Notes: generated from the letters alone by a model not told the origin. Numbered from the stretch's first letter, positions 1-10,017 are shown. The stretch is 64,000 bases of DNA from Bog-105 sp965277855 (GCA_965277855.1 OZ255847.1:1550001-1614000); one strand, 5' to 3'. Numbers and translations are program-made.

Positions 1-2303
1 TTCGAGGCGATTCGATTTCCCGACGTACTTGCCGGTGTTGATGTCGATAGCAACCAATGCCTCGGTCTGATTGATGACGATGTAGCCGCCGGACTTTAGC
101 CAGACCTTCGGCCGGAGCGCTTTCTCGAGCTCCTGCGTGATGTTAAACGCATCGAATATCGGAGCCGAGCGGGTGTACATCTTGACGCGGCTGACAAGGC
201 TCGGCTGGAAGCGCTGCATGAACGTCAGCACGTTCTCATACAGATCCTCGTTATCGACCCAGATGGCTTTGAAGTCTTCCGTCACCTGATCGCGGAGAAT
301 GCGCTGCACTACATCAAGGTCATAGTGGAGCAGAGCGGGAGCCGGCTTCTTCTCGGCTTTCTGGCGAATGTCGAGCCAGAGGCTATAGAGGAAGTTCATG
401 TCCGCCGCGATTTCCTCTTCTGGAATGCCTTCGCCGGCGGTACGGACAATGAAGCCTCCGGTCGTTCCGACTCGATGAGCCTGCAGGATACGTTTCAGCC
501 GCTGGCGCTCCTCGTCGCTGGCCACTTTGCGCGAGACGCCCAGGTGATTCACGCTGGGCATGAACACAACGAAGCGGCCCGGGAGCGCGATATGCGAAGT
601 GATCCGAGCGCCTTTTTGGCCGAGCGGTTCTTTGGCGATCTGAACGATGATTTCCTGGCCTGGTTTGAGCAGATCCGCAATCGAGGGATAAACGCGATCG
701 GGACGTTCCGCAGGCACACGCTCTTCGCTGCGTTCGCGTCCGGCTTCAACGCGCGCTTCGGGGGCAACAGCGGCGCCGGCGGCGGTGATCAGTGCGGGCG
801 CTTCGATTGGACGGACCTCGGTGCCGGATTCAATCCGCGGATGTCCGGAGCGATTGCCCCCACGGCGGCGCCGCATGCGGCGCGAGGCCCGATGCATAAC
901 CTGGCCGCCTGGTTCGCGAACTGTGGCAGTCTGAACCGGGCCGCCCGCGATGTCTGCCGGTTCGGCATTTTCTTCTTCCGCGCTTTTGATTGCGGACTGG
1001 GTCTCTTCTGCTTGCTCCTGGTTGGCCTGGTCGTCGTCGGCTAGGTCGTAGTTGGCCGGGTCGTAATTGGCTTCGTCCTCCGGCAAACCTTCGCGGATGG
1101 CCAAAACTTCAAATTCGTCGAGAGGAGCAGGCGTGGGAAGCGGAAACGGGAAATCGCTTGGTTCGTGTTCGAGAGGAGGACCGGGATCCGAAAGCACTAC
1201 GGTAGCAATCGATTCGAAGTCGGGAGGTGCTGCTTCGGCCGGTGGGTCGGGAGCGGGCTGGTCGCCTTCCACGCCAGCGATTTTTTCTTCTTCGTCAGCG
1301 ATGGAGAGATCGTCGTCGTGATGTGCGAGGATCCGGTCTGTGAGGGCGATTTCTTCGGCTTCGTCCTCGATCTCGTCTGGCGGAATCTCCTCAAATCCTG
1401 GCTCATCGGAGGCCAGAAAAGGTTCTTCGGATAGATAAGGCGCGTGGTCTTCCGCGTCAGCAGCTGCCAACTCCGGCGTAGGTTCAGGTGGGCGGTTACG
1501 GTATTTGGCGAGCGATTCGCCCGGTAGGAGAAGAACGTCGGAAGAGGATGAGGAGACGTTTGTCCGGCTTGGCAGTACAGGTGGTTCGGGAGAAGTTTCT
1601 GTTGCGCCGCCGCCCGGTTGCGCGTATTTGTTATCGGGAAAGCCGCGCTGGCGAGGACGCCGCCGGCGCGACCGGCCGCCGCGCCGGTCATTTTGGAGCC
1701 CCCCGCTCTGAAAACCACCGCCTTGAGAACCACCGGCGCTGGGCCGCGGCTCGACCGCACCAGTTTCACCACGGTCGAATGGGGCGGTCATCGCTTCGTC
1801 CGTAACCGGTTCGCCGATCTGCTCCATCTCTAATGCTTCGCGGCGGATGTCGGTCACGCCAAACGCCGGCAATTCAGGTTCATTGCTGCTTTGCTGCAGG
1901 CTGCTTTGCTGCAGAATCGGGCGTTCGAAATCGCGACGTTCTGCATCGCGACGCACCAATTTCGGGGCCTCCGGTCCACGCTGGTCCGGTGTCCCGCCAC
2001 GGTTGCCATTGCGTTCCCGGCGCTCCGGGCGAACCGGCTTTTCCTCTACTACCTTGTCAATGTCATCCTGTTCCTCTTCTTCAAAGAAGTCGGAGACATA
2101 CAGAAATGTGTCTCGTTCCAGGCCCAGATCGACAAAGGCCGACTGCATGCCCGGGAGTACCCGGGTCACCCTGCCTTTATGAATGCTGCCTGCTAGCGAA
2201 TATTCATTCGCCCGTTGAAAGTACACCTCGACAAGTTGATCATCCTCGAGGACTGCTACCTTCGTCTCGTGGCGATTGGAGCCAATCACCAGTTCCTTAC
2301 TCA
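1..2303 (-). CDS. rng: Ribonuclease E/G family endoribonuclease (partial; C-terminus beyond window start)
   Basis: Reading the minus strand from an ATG at 2303 gives an uninterrupted frame to position 1. It opens with MSKELVIGSN and an S1-type start (AGSIHKGRVTRVLPGMQSAF, then FLYVSDFF). The S1 fold resumes only near residue 543 (GQEIIVQIAKEPLGQKGARI), followed by RNase E/G core blocks: GGFIVRTAGEG, FLYSLWLDI, and AIDINTGK with the first catalytic Asp. The second Asp and the zinc-link cysteines lie off the left edge. The roughly 465 residues between the S1 halves are low complexity: acidic and proline-rich stretches with Arg-rich patches (RSRRRRPRQR, RRMRRRRGG). The family cleaves single-stranded RNA in mRNA decay and rRNA/tRNA maturation. 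It lies downstream of mrdA-rodA. Family assignment is firm; E versus G is not resolved. Confidence 0.93.
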
Positions 2304-2539
2304 TTGATCACCGCCTCATTCGGGCTGACGGCGGAACTAACAAGAAATCCAGAATTGCAATGCGCGAAACGATCTGCATGAGACCGTTCGCAAATCCGTT
2401 GCGGCTCGCCGGTGGAGACTTACTCAAATACACCCGCGCTGTAAACTCGTTTCACATCCTCTTAGTCGTTACTAGAGCTAACTTCGCCTGCAATCCGAAA
2501 ATCTTTATTCCTCAGCCCGACCTTTTCTTATAGAGTCGA

Positions 2540-2559
2540 GCCGGCTTATACAAGCCGAC
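2540..2559 (-). terminator. Weak hairpin directly after rodA
   Basis: CGGCTT-ATAC-AAGCCG forms a 6-bp stem at 2542-2557, immediately beyond the rodA stop codon. No clear U-tract follows on the minus strand, so intrinsic termination is uncertain; attenuation before the RNase gene is an alternative. The rest of 2304-2559 holds nothing I recognise beyond the probable leader of the RNase gene. Confidence 0.3.
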
Positions 2560-3648
2560 TTAGTTTACAAACCTACGTAGCCTGACGCTGTTTACCAAGC
2601 CCAACATCAGGAAAATGGACCAGGTATTAGATCCGCCGGAGCTCATCAGCGGAAGCGGGATACCAGTAATCGGCATACGCCCGACTACCATTCCCACGTT
2701 GACTAACACGTGAAATAACAATAGTGCGGCCACTCCCATGCAGACGTACAGTCCTGCCCGGTCGGTAGCCGTTTGCGCATTCTGCACCACCTGCATGATG
2801 AGCAGAAAATACAGAACAAGCGCGATGACAATACCTACAAACCCGTGCTCTTCAGCGAAAGAAGAAAAGATGAAATCCGTATGCGGAACCGGGAGAAAGC
2901 CCAAGTGTGTTTGCGAGCTGTCTTTAGCCCCTCTGCCCCACATGCCGCCGTTGCCTACAGCAATTTTTGACTGGATCACCTGAAAGCCGGTTCCTTTCGG
3001 ATCCCGGTCAGGGTAAATAAAGCTGACCAGTCTATCCTTTTGATACGGCTTAAGAAAATGATACCCAATCGGAAGTGTGACAATGAGGACGCCGGCAATA
3101 ATGAGGACATACTTCCAGCGCAAACCGGCCATCAGAATGCCGCAAACCAGTATCGGAATGTAAGTTAGCGACGTCCCCAAATCAGGCTCCTTCATGACGA
3201 GGAGCATAGGAAGGGCAATCAGGCCGGCCATTTTGGCCAGGTCCCTCCACTCGAGCACTTCGCCTTTGAGATCGGTCAGGTATTTGGCGACGAGCAGCAC
3301 CAGCACGATCTTGACGAACTCGGAGGTCTGGAGCGTAAAGCCACCGACTTTGATCCAGCGGGTAGAGCCGAACACCTTGTTACCGGCGAAGGCAGTGGCG
3401 AGCAGCAGGACCACCGAGCCGGCGTAGAGGTAGAAAATGCGCCCCAGCAAGGCGTGGTAATCAATAGTGGCCGCCACGTACATCATGACAAAACCAGTGG
3501 CAACCCACACGATCTGTTTCCACCAGGCGTCCTGCCACTTAGTGGACACAGTGGCGCTATAAATCTGGATGACTCCCAGCCCGCATATCGCGAGCGTGAC
3601 AATAATGAGCGGCCAATCCAAATCGCGAATGGAACGGAATCGAATCAC
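2560..3648 (-). CDS. rodA: Rod-shape SEDS peptidoglycan glycosyltransferase RodA
   Basis: A 362-residue polytopic membrane protein with about ten hydrophobic segments, a normal length for RodA. It starts at GTG (3646-3648) with MIRFRSIRDLDWPL and contains the SEDS signatures FKPYQKDRLVSF and GTGFQVIQSKIAVGNGG, plus the C-terminal GIPLPLMSSGGSN. RodA polymerises glycan strands from lipid II during lateral wall growth and works with the class B penicillin-binding protein encoded 53 bp upstream. The two genes are very probably co-transcribed, with RNase E/G downstream. A dispersed 27-bp repeat lies in the short mrdA-rodA gap. Confidence 0.95.
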   Translation of the reverse strand: MIRFRSIRDLDWPLIIVTLAICGLGVIQIYSATVSTKWQDAWWKQIVWVATGFVMMYVAATIDYHALLGRIFYLYAGSVVLLLATAFAGNKVFGSTRWIKVGGFTLQTSEFVKIVLVLLVAKYLTDLKGEVLEWRDLAKMAGLIALPMLLVMKEPDLGTSLTYIPILVCGILMAGLRWKYVLIIAGVLIVTLPIGYHFLKPYQKDRLVSFIYPDRDPKGTGFQVIQSKIAVGNGGMWGRGAKDSSQTHLGFLPVPHTDFIFSSFAEEHGFVGIVIALVLYFLLIMQVVQNAQTATDRAGLYVCMGVAALLLFHVLVNVGMVVGRMPITGIPLPLMSSGGSNTWSIFLMLGLVNSVRLRRFVN

Positions 3649-3660
3649 TTCTCAGCTCTC

Positions 3661-3687
3661 GTAGGGTAGGCTTCAGCCTGCCATCTT
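3661..3687. repeat. Dispersed palindromic intergenic repeat, intact copy
   Basis: This 27-bp unit has the core AGGCTTCAGCCT, a 5-bp inverted repeat with a 2-nt loop, and ends in TGCCATCTT. The same 27 bp is found at 57792-57809 plus 59191-59199, where an IS element splits it. Here it occupies the mrdA-rodA gap. It is REP-like; function unknown. Confidence 0.7.
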
Positions 3688-3700
3688 TTCTCTCGCCCCA

Positions 3701-5617
3701 CTAGTGAACCAATCCCGCAGAGGTGAGTATTGCAGGCAAAGGATTGGCCAGCAGCGCATCCGAGTGCAACGGACGCAGCGCAGCGTCTTCGAAGGCGGCG
3801 TTCTTTTCGCGCGCTTTCTTGTCGAAATAGGCTTTCAGCACATCGCGCACGATCGGCACGGCGTTGTAACTTTCCTCGCCATTTTCAAACAGTGCGACAA
3901 CGGCGATCTCCGGTTTATCAGCAGGTGCGAAGCCGACGAACCAGGCGTTATTGGCGAGGGAGCTGCGCATCTTGGCGCCTTTCGTCTTCTCGCTGGCCGC
4001 CAACTGGGCGGTGCCGGTTTTGCCGGCTACTTTCACATCGGGCAGATAGGCGGCGCGACCGGTGCCGCCCTCATTGACGACAGCAAACATGCCGGAGATC
4101 ACATCTTTCAAGTTGTCGGGGTTGAAGTTGCCCTGCCGTAGCAGGACGGGTGCCTGATCGCGCACAAGATGCGGTTTGTACCACTTGCCTCCCACTCCCA
4201 GACCGCCGAGCGCAGCGACAATCTGCAGGGGCGACACGGTTACCGCGCCTTGGCCGATGGCGACAGAAATCGTTTCCCCGGCGTACCATTTCTGGCGCGA
4301 TAGACGCATCTTCCACTTGGTGGACGGCATGGTGCCTTGTGATTCATTCGGCAGATCGATCCCGGTGCGGTGGCCGACGCCGGCGAGCTCGGCATAGTGG
4401 GCAATGCGATCAATGCCCAGGCGGTTGCCGACGTTATAGAAGTAGACATCGCAGGATTGGGCGATGGCGCGATGCAGCGAGATAGTGCCGTGCCCCCCGC
4501 GCTGATGGCAAGCGAAATAGTGTCCGTAGAAACTTGCGCCGCCGGGACAATGGAACTCCGTTTGATCGTCAATCACTCCGGATTCGAGACCGGCGATCGC
4601 CATAAGCGGCTTGAAGGTAGAGCCTGGCGCCAGTTGCGCCTGAATCGCCCGGTTCAGCAGCGGTTTATGTGGATCGTTCGCGATCTCGTTCCAGTCGTTG
4701 TGGCTGATGCGGCCCGTGAACTTATTGGCGTCGTAGGTAGGGCGGCTCACCATGGCGAGAATTTCCCCGTTCCGCGGATCGAGCGCTACTACCGCCCCGC
4801 GATTGTTTTGCAGCGACAGCTCAGCTACCGCTTCAAGGTCGAGATCTAACGTCGTCCGCAAATCCTTACCGGCGACTGCTTCCTGGGCATCCTGCAACTG
4901 CCGTTCGCGGCCCATGTTGTCGACCAGCACGCGCTGCTGGCCGTCCACCCCGCGCAGAGTAGAGTCGTGCTCGCGCTCCAAGCCGTCTTTGCCGATCACG
5001 TCGCCCTGATGGTAGTCCATGAACTGAGGCGCATCGAGTTCGGACTCGCTGATTTCACCGACGTAGCCAGTAACGTGCGCCGCGAATCCGTCCTGTGGAT
5101 ATTGCCGACGCCAGGCTCGGAAAACCTGCATTTCAGGGTACGTATTCAGGTCCTGGTGCGATTCCACCCAGGCCATTTCGTCCCGCGACAGTTGATCCTT
5201 GATAATGATCTGCGGTCGCGTGGACATATGGCGAATTTTCTTCGTGAGTTCGGGATAGTCGATCTGCAAGGCTTCGGCGATAGCGGGCAGATGTTCGGGC
5301 TTGATGAGGTCGCGATTGAGCAGCAGTGAATAAGACGCTTTATTATCCACGATCACCCGACCGTCCCGGTCGAGGATCTTGCCGCGCGCAGCCAGAATCG
5401 GCGTGCTCTTGATGCGATTCCGCGCGGCCGCCTCGCTATAAACGTCGGGGTTTTGGACCTGCAAGCGCCAGAACCCCGAAACCAGAAACACAAAAACGGC
5501 GACTGTTAAATACTGAAAGATCGCAATCTTTCCCGAAGCTCGTTTAGGATCTTCGCTGAGGAGTCGCTCATGACCGAGCTTCTCCTCGCGCTCACGTTCG
5601 CTTTCGACTAATGCCAC
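3701..5617 (-). CDS. mrdA: Penicillin-binding protein 2 (elongasome transpeptidase)
   Basis: A 638-residue class B PBP starting at GTG. There is a cytoplasmic N-terminus, one transmembrane anchor around residues 31-50, a PBP dimerisation/pedestal region (about 60-240) and a transpeptidase domain. All three penicillin-binding motifs are present: STFK at 333-336, SCD at 388-390 and KTGT at 533-536. PBP2 cross-links peptidoglycan with RodA in lateral growth, and rodA follows 53 bp downstream. mreB, mreC and mreD, which often precede this pair, are not upstream here; an operon of exported proteins lies there instead. Confidence 0.95.
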   Translation of the reverse strand: MALVESEREREEKLGHERLLSEDPKRASGKIAIFQYLTVAVFVFLVSGFWRLQVQNPDVYSEAAARNRIKSTPILAARGKILDRDGRVIVDNKASYSLLLNRDLIKPEHLPAIAEALQIDYPELTKKIRHMSTRPQIIIKDQLSRDEMAWVESHQDLNTYPEMQVFRAWRRQYPQDGFAAHVTGYVGEISESELDAPQFMDYHQGDVIGKDGLEREHDSTLRGVDGQQRVLVDNMGRERQLQDAQEAVAGKDLRTTLDLDLEAVAELSLQNNRGAVVALDPRNGEILAMVSRPTYDANKFTGRISHNDWNEIANDPHKPLLNRAIQAQLAPGSTFKPLMAIAGLESGVIDDQTEFHCPGGASFYGHYFACHQRGGHGTISLHRAIAQSCDVYFYNVGNRLGIDRIAHYAELAGVGHRTGIDLPNESQGTMPSTKWKMRLSRQKWYAGETISVAIGQGAVTVSPLQIVAALGGLGVGGKWYKPHLVRDQAPVLLRQGNFNPDNLKDVISGMFAVVNEGGTGRAAYLPDVKVAGKTGTAQLAASEKTKGAKMRSSLANNAWFVGFAPADKPEIAVVALFENGEESYNAVPIVRDVLKAYFDKKAREKNAAFEDAALRPLHSDALLANPLPAILTSAGLVH

Positions 5618-5645
5618 TGATAGTTCCGGACGGGGTGCAAGTTCG

Positions 5646-5936
5646 TTACTTCTTCATTGTATCGAGGTCGCCCGTCTCCTGTGCCGGAGCGTGCCATAAG
5701 AGGTTAATGTGCTGAAAACACCCCGTAGTCCAAGGAGAGCTTTGTGGGGCGGGCTCTCGGCCGGCTCTCGGCCTGCGTCGGCCTCGCAGGCCGACTTCAA
5801 CACCACGCAGCATTGCTCCTACAAATCGCGATAAAACGAACAGCACGACGGCGCCGCCCAACACGCCCCAACCGAGCATGCCCATCGCGTCGCGCAGGAT
5901 CATAATCAAAGTCGTGCGCCAATCGCAACAAGGCAA
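5646..5936 (-). CDS. Doubtful small membrane ORF
   Basis: A 96-residue frame with one convincing hydrophobic stretch (GWGVLGGAVVLFVLSRFVG, about residues 22-40), followed by an Arg/Pro-rich tail. The DNA of the tail (about 5745-5800) is itself repetitive, with two adjacent GGCTCTCGGCC units and a GTCGGCCTCGCAGGCCGAC palindrome, so the C-terminal half is probably translated intergenic repeat. It lies 28 bp before mrdA and 50 bp after the preceding gene. It could be a small membrane protein extended by a repeat, or non-coding. No family recognised. Confidence 0.3.
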   Translation of the reverse strand: MPCCDWRTTLIMILRDAMGMLGWGVLGGAVVLFVLSRFVGAMLRGVEVGLRGRRRPRAGREPAPQSSPWTTGCFQHINLLWHAPAQETGDLDTMKK

Positions 5937-5986
5937 CTCGATCTCAGCCGCCCAGCTGCTCGATGAGCTTTAAGCGCCCCACTCCC

Positions 5987-7210
5987 TCATCCCGTCACGC
6001 GCTTTACAATCTCGCCAAGCCCAATCACTTCGCCATTCACACTTCCCCGCGCTAAGCCAGGCCCGCTCGCAAACGCCTCTCGCTGACCCTTGAACCACGC
6101 TACGAAACCGGCGTTTTCCGCCCCGGCCAAGCGCTGCTGGTTGATCCACGTGTAATACGCGCCCATGTCGGCGTCGATCAGCGAACCTGCTAAATCTGGC
6201 ACTGGCGCGTGCTGCGTTCCGGCCAGCAATTCCTTCATCGACTGCTCTTTTTGCCTTGGCGCATAGCGCAGGAACAGCGTCACCGGCTGCGCCCGCCGCA
6301 ACGCCTCGCGCGCCGACCACTGCACGAACGTCGTGCTGAACAACTGCGTCCCCGATCCCTCCGTCAATAAACTCACCTGAAAACGATTGAGCACTGCCGC
6401 CGTGCCCTCGTCCTTAAGCCCCAACTCTCCCGGCGTCATTTGCGCCAGCATAGTTCGCAATACTTCCGGGCCGCCGCCGCCCGGCTGCATCACGCGCCGC
6501 ATCTTGTTTACCAGCTCGTCTCGCACTCCACGGAGCGAACTGTACGCCACCGAAGTCACGGCCGGATCCGTCTCGAGCTCCGCGTCCCCATCGATGTACC
6601 AATGTCCAAACGAGCGCGGATACGCCTTCGCCCGCGCCGTGGCCATGGACAATAAGATCTCTCCTCCGTCCGGTTTTACGTTCGTGAAGTACACGCCATG
6701 CGGCTTCAATTTACGAAACAACGGATAGCGGTTCCCTTTCACACCGATACCAAACTGCACCAACGTGAGTCGCGCTACTGGAAGCGTTTCAACCGGCATC
6801 GCTGCATGCAGCGCATGAATATATTCAATCGACGCCTTCCGAAAGCCGTCCATCTGATGCGTGCTCCACAAGTACGCCGTCAGCTTCTCGGAAAACTGCG
6901 CAGGCTCGCTCACCCACTCCACGCGCTCCAGTTCCGGTGTGAGCCGTATCGAAGAAAACCCCGACATCTCGACCCGCAAGTGAGCCTCATCCATCGCGCC
7001 CAGATAGTGCATCTGGTCGTCGATCTCACGCCGCTCCGCCGGAAATTTCCAGTCGTACGCCAGCATCTCCCGCAGCAGCAGCGGCAGGAACGCCAGCGGC
7101 AATTTCCGCAGTAGTTCAATGTGTTGCGTTGCGACTTTTCGCGCTTCCGGCGGATACTTGCCGAACGATTGCGGCGTGAGCTGATTTGGTGTAATGTGAC
7201 CGGGCGTCAT
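5987..7210 (-). CDS. Conserved protein of unknown function, last gene of the CRTAC1 operon
   Basis: A 407-residue protein with no signal peptide or membrane segment that I can see. It is rich in Arg, Trp and aromatic residues (EMLAYDWKFP, FGHWYIDGDAEL, YYTWINQQRLAG). Its ATG overlaps the stop of the upstream Tat-exported phosphatase-fold gene by 4 bp (7207-7210), so translation is coupled and a joint role is likely. I do not recognise the family and no catalytic motif stands out. Being cytoplasmic and last in an operon of exported proteins, it could be an assembly or accessory factor, but that is speculation. Confidence 0.8.
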   Translation of the reverse strand: MTPGHITPNQLTPQSFGKYPPEARKVATQHIELLRKLPLAFLPLLLREMLAYDWKFPAERREIDDQMHYLGAMDEAHLRVEMSGFSSIRLTPELERVEWVSEPAQFSEKLTAYLWSTHQMDGFRKASIEYIHALHAAMPVETLPVARLTLVQFGIGVKGNRYPLFRKLKPHGVYFTNVKPDGGEILLSMATARAKAYPRSFGHWYIDGDAELETDPAVTSVAYSSLRGVRDELVNKMRRVMQPGGGGPEVLRTMLAQMTPGELGLKDEGTAAVLNRFQVSLLTEGSGTQLFSTTFVQWSAREALRRAQPVTLFLRYAPRQKEQSMKELLAGTQHAPVPDLAGSLIDADMGAYYTWINQQRLAGAENAGFVAWFKGQREAFASGPGLARGSVNGEVIGLGEIVKRVTG

Positions 7211-8367
7211 CGCAGCACATCACCTAAAGCTTTGCCGCGCGCAAACTCCGGCGAAAAGCCCAGCACCGAACCAAGTGTTGGCACCAGATCAATCGATTCC
7301 ATCGGCGTATCCACCACGCGATTCTGCCGGATGCCCGGACCCATCGCCATCATCCACGTCGTTCGCGACAATTGATCGCCCGTCCGATGATGCTGGAAGC
7401 CGTTACCGCCCGCTTCAAAGTCGGAATCGCGCCCGAAATCCGGCAGGATAAACATCGTTGTCTTCCCCGCGTACTCCGGCTCGCTCTCGATCGCTTTCCA
7501 GATCTCGGCGCACAGTCGATCCGAGCGCTGGATCGCATCGACATAAAGCGAATAGGCGCCCGAATGCGCAATGTCGATATCGTGCAAAGTAATCCAAAGA
7601 AGACTCGGCGCAAGTTGCCGCATCAACTGCTTCGCGATGTAGACCGACAGCTCATCCGGACTCGACAAACTGCTCGCATGACCCGCAAAATCCGCCACCG
7701 AAACCTTCAGCATCTCCGCCATCTGATGCAGCTCGATCTCGCTGCCCTTCAACTCCGGGGCGTACATCGGGGTCTCGTAGTTGTCCCGCAACAGATGATC
7801 GAACAGATCGCTCTTCGCCGATGGACTCAACGCCGACGCCAGCAGCCGCTTCGGCAAAATCACGCCCGCGCCTAAACCCTGCCCGTACTGCCGATGATCG
7901 CTTTCGCCTATGCGATTGAAGCCATTGCTCGGCGCAACCACCCAGGCATCCGTCGGAGGCCGCTTCAATTCCTTCCGGAAATACTCGAAAACAGTCGGAT
8001 TCTCCGGCGCAACTGCCGCGAAATTATTGAATGTCTCATAGACGCCCGTCGCGAGACTCGCCGTGGCGACGTAATGCCCCAGAATCCCGCGATTCAGTAC
8101 CTGCGTAAAAATAGTCGATTGCGGAATCAACTCATGCAGCAGATGCGGAATGTTCTCCTGCCCTTCCGGCATGAAGGTTTCCTCGTCGCGCGCGCCGCCG
8201 CCAAACGTCACAACGACCGCTTTCTTGCTGCGTGGCAATCCCCAGCTCAGTTTTGGTGCAAACCCGAACAACGCTGTCCCGGCGGTCGCGCCCGTCACCG
8301 CGCGCAAGAACTCGCGCCGGCTGGTAGAGATCTGCCGCGAAGTAGTTTGGAAATCCCGGATCATCAC
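7207..8367 (-). CDS. Tat-exported alkaline-phosphatase-fold protein (DUF1501/sulfatase-like)
   Basis: A 386-residue protein with a twin-arginine leader (SRREFLRAVTGATAGTALFGF). The mature part reads as an alkaline-phosphatase-superfamily hydrolase: an early VVVTFGGGARDEETF segment, LFILPDFGRDSDF, FQHHRTGDQLSRTTWMMAMGPGI, and a C-terminal SIDLVPTLGSVLGF typical of sulfatase/DUF1501 proteins. The substrate is unknown, and the usual metal-binding Asp/His set cannot be fully assigned by eye. It starts 15 bp after the upstream CRTAC1-like gene and overlaps the downstream gene by 4 bp. Periplasmic location is predicted. Confidence 0.8.
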   Translation of the reverse strand: MMIRDFQTTSRQISTSRREFLRAVTGATAGTALFGFAPKLSWGLPRSKKAVVVTFGGGARDEETFMPEGQENIPHLLHELIPQSTIFTQVLNRGILGHYVATASLATGVYETFNNFAAVAPENPTVFEYFRKELKRPPTDAWVVAPSNGFNRIGESDHRQYGQGLGAGVILPKRLLASALSPSAKSDLFDHLLRDNYETPMYAPELKGSEIELHQMAEMLKVSVADFAGHASSLSSPDELSVYIAKQLMRQLAPSLLWITLHDIDIAHSGAYSLYVDAIQRSDRLCAEIWKAIESEPEYAGKTTMFILPDFGRDSDFEAGGNGFQHHRTGDQLSRTTWMMAMGPGIRQNRVVDTPMESIDLVPTLGSVLGFSPEFARGKALGDVLR

Positions 8368-8382
8368 CTGCGTCCCATTCTT

Positions 8383-10017
8383 TCACGGTTCTCGAATCTG
8401 CAGAATGCGATCCGCCGCCTGATCCCGTAGCACCTGCGACCGACCGCTTGGCCACGCAATCTCCAACCGCTCGATCCGCGGCGCCTCACCCAACCCGAAA
8501 TGCAAGCGCAAATCGTTCTGCGACAAATAACTGCCGCCGCTGCGCACTTCCCCATACTGCGTATGCCCCGCCGCCTTTAACTTCACCCGCGCCCCAATCG
8601 CACTCCGGTTCGATTTGCTGCCCGTCAACTGCATCAGAATCCAGTGCCCGGGCGGCCGCATTCTCTGTTTCAAAAGCGACGGCGTCTCGTCCTGATTGTT
8701 GATTGCAATCTCAATAGCGCCATCATTATCCATATCCCCGAAAGCCGCGCCGCGCGACGAATGCTTTTCCATTACACCGGCGCCCGCCTGCTCCGAGATG
8801 TCTTGAAAACTACCCTGCTGCCGGTTCCGATACAAGATCGCCCGGTCCCGATAATGAATGTCGATCCCCAGCCGGTCCACCTCCGGAAAGGCATGCCCGT
8901 TCACCAGAAATAAATCCTTCCAGCCATCGTTATCAAAATCGAAAAAGCCGGTGCCCCAGCCCACGAAACGCGTGTTCTTGCCTAGGCCCGCATCCAGCGT
9001 CACATCGTCAAAATTGCCCTTGCCCCGATTGCGATACAAAGTCTCAAACTCATCCGAAAAATTCGTACGAAAAATCCCGATATGCCCGTCGCCCGCAAAA
9101 TCCGCTGCGTCCACGCCCATGCCCGACATCGATTTCCCGTCTCCATCAAACGCCACGCCACGCAGCAAAGCTTCTTCGGCAAACTTGCCGTTTCCCTGAT
9201 TCATATAAAGCAGCGACGGCGTCTGATCGCACGCCACATATATATCCGTCAGCCCATCCTCATTGAAATCGCCCGTCAACACACTCAACCCGTAATGCCC
9301 CACTGGAGCCGCTACGCCCGATGCTTCCGACACATCCGCAAAAGTCCCGTTGCCCTCATTCCGGTACAGAATGTTGCGATCGAACGGTAAGCCACGTGGT
9401 CCGCACGCGACCGGAATGCCTCGATAAAAGCAATACGGATTTGCCCCCGGTTTCGGAGTCGTCGCAGGATCGAACTTCAGGTAATTTGCCACAAAGAGAT
9501 CCAGTCGCCCGTCTCCATCCACATCCACAAACGCGCAGCCGGTGTTGTAGCGCACCCGATCCTGCTGTAAGTGCGCTGCCGGTGTCACATCCTCGAACGC
9601 TGCACCCCCGCGATTGCGATACAGCCGGTTAGCGCCCCAATACGTCACAAACAAATCAGTAAATCCGTCATTGTCGTAGTCGCCCGCACACACGCCCTGC
9701 GCCCAACCCGAGGAGCGCAAGCCAAGCCGCTCCGTCACGTCACGAAATCGGTCATGCCCCTCGTTGTGATACATGCGGTTCGTGCCGCCTTCGCCGGACA
9801 AAACGAACAAATCGAGCAGCCCGTCGTTGTCGTAATCGATGAACGCAATCCCGCTGCCGGTGGTTTCGACAATCGTTTGCTTCGACACCGTGCCGCCGTT
9901 CGGAAACACGTCGGTCAAGCCCGCGGGCTTCGCAATATTCTCGAAATTGACTCGATAGGGCTCGCCTGCCAGCACAACAAGTGACGCCAGCACAAGCCCG
10001 CTGCACAACCCCTTCAC
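8383..10017 (-). CDS. CRTAC1-type FG-GAP/ASPIC-UnbV secreted propeller protein (copy 1)
   Basis: A 544-residue protein with a Sec signal (KGLCSGLVLASLVVLAGEP). Repeated FG-GAP/VCBS blades contain calcium-type DxDxDGxxD loops (DYDNDGLLDLFV, DVDGDGRLDLFV, DFNEDGLTDIYV). The C-terminal ASPIC/UnbV domain begins near NRSAIGARVKL and contains LHFGLGEA and IAWPSGRSQ. These proteins are extracytoplasmic beta-propellers and their biochemical role in bacteria is poorly known. The start overlaps the TPR gene stop by 4 bp (10014-10017). It is one of three such paralogs in this operon. Confidence 0.92.
   Translation of the reverse strand: MKGLCSGLVLASLVVLAGEPYRVNFENIAKPAGLTDVFPNGGTVSKQTIVETTGSGIAFIDYDNDGLLDLFVLSGEGGTNRMYHNEGHDRFRDVTERLGLRSSGWAQGVCAGDYDNDGFTDLFVTYWGANRLYRNRGGAAFEDVTPAAHLQQDRVRYNTGCAFVDVDGDGRLDLFVANYLKFDPATTPKPGANPYCFYRGIPVACGPRGLPFDRNILYRNEGNGTFADVSEASGVAAPVGHYGLSVLTGDFNEDGLTDIYVACDQTPSLLYMNQGNGKFAEEALLRGVAFDGDGKSMSGMGVDAADFAGDGHIGIFRTNFSDEFETLYRNRGKGNFDDVTLDAGLGKNTRFVGWGTGFFDFDNDGWKDLFLVNGHAFPEVDRLGIDIHYRDRAILYRNRQQGSFQDISEQAGAGVMEKHSSRGAAFGDMDNDGAIEIAINNQDETPSLLKQRMRPPGHWILMQLTGSKSNRSAIGARVKLKAAGHTQYGEVRSGGSYLSQNDLRLHFGLGEAPRIERLEIAWPSGRSQVLRDQAADRILQIREP

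Noticed and set aside
325..2381. Several plus-strand ORFs opposite the RNase E/G gene
   Set aside because: The minus strand carries a continuous conserved RNase E/G frame across the whole stretch; the plus-strand frames are shadows with no family features.
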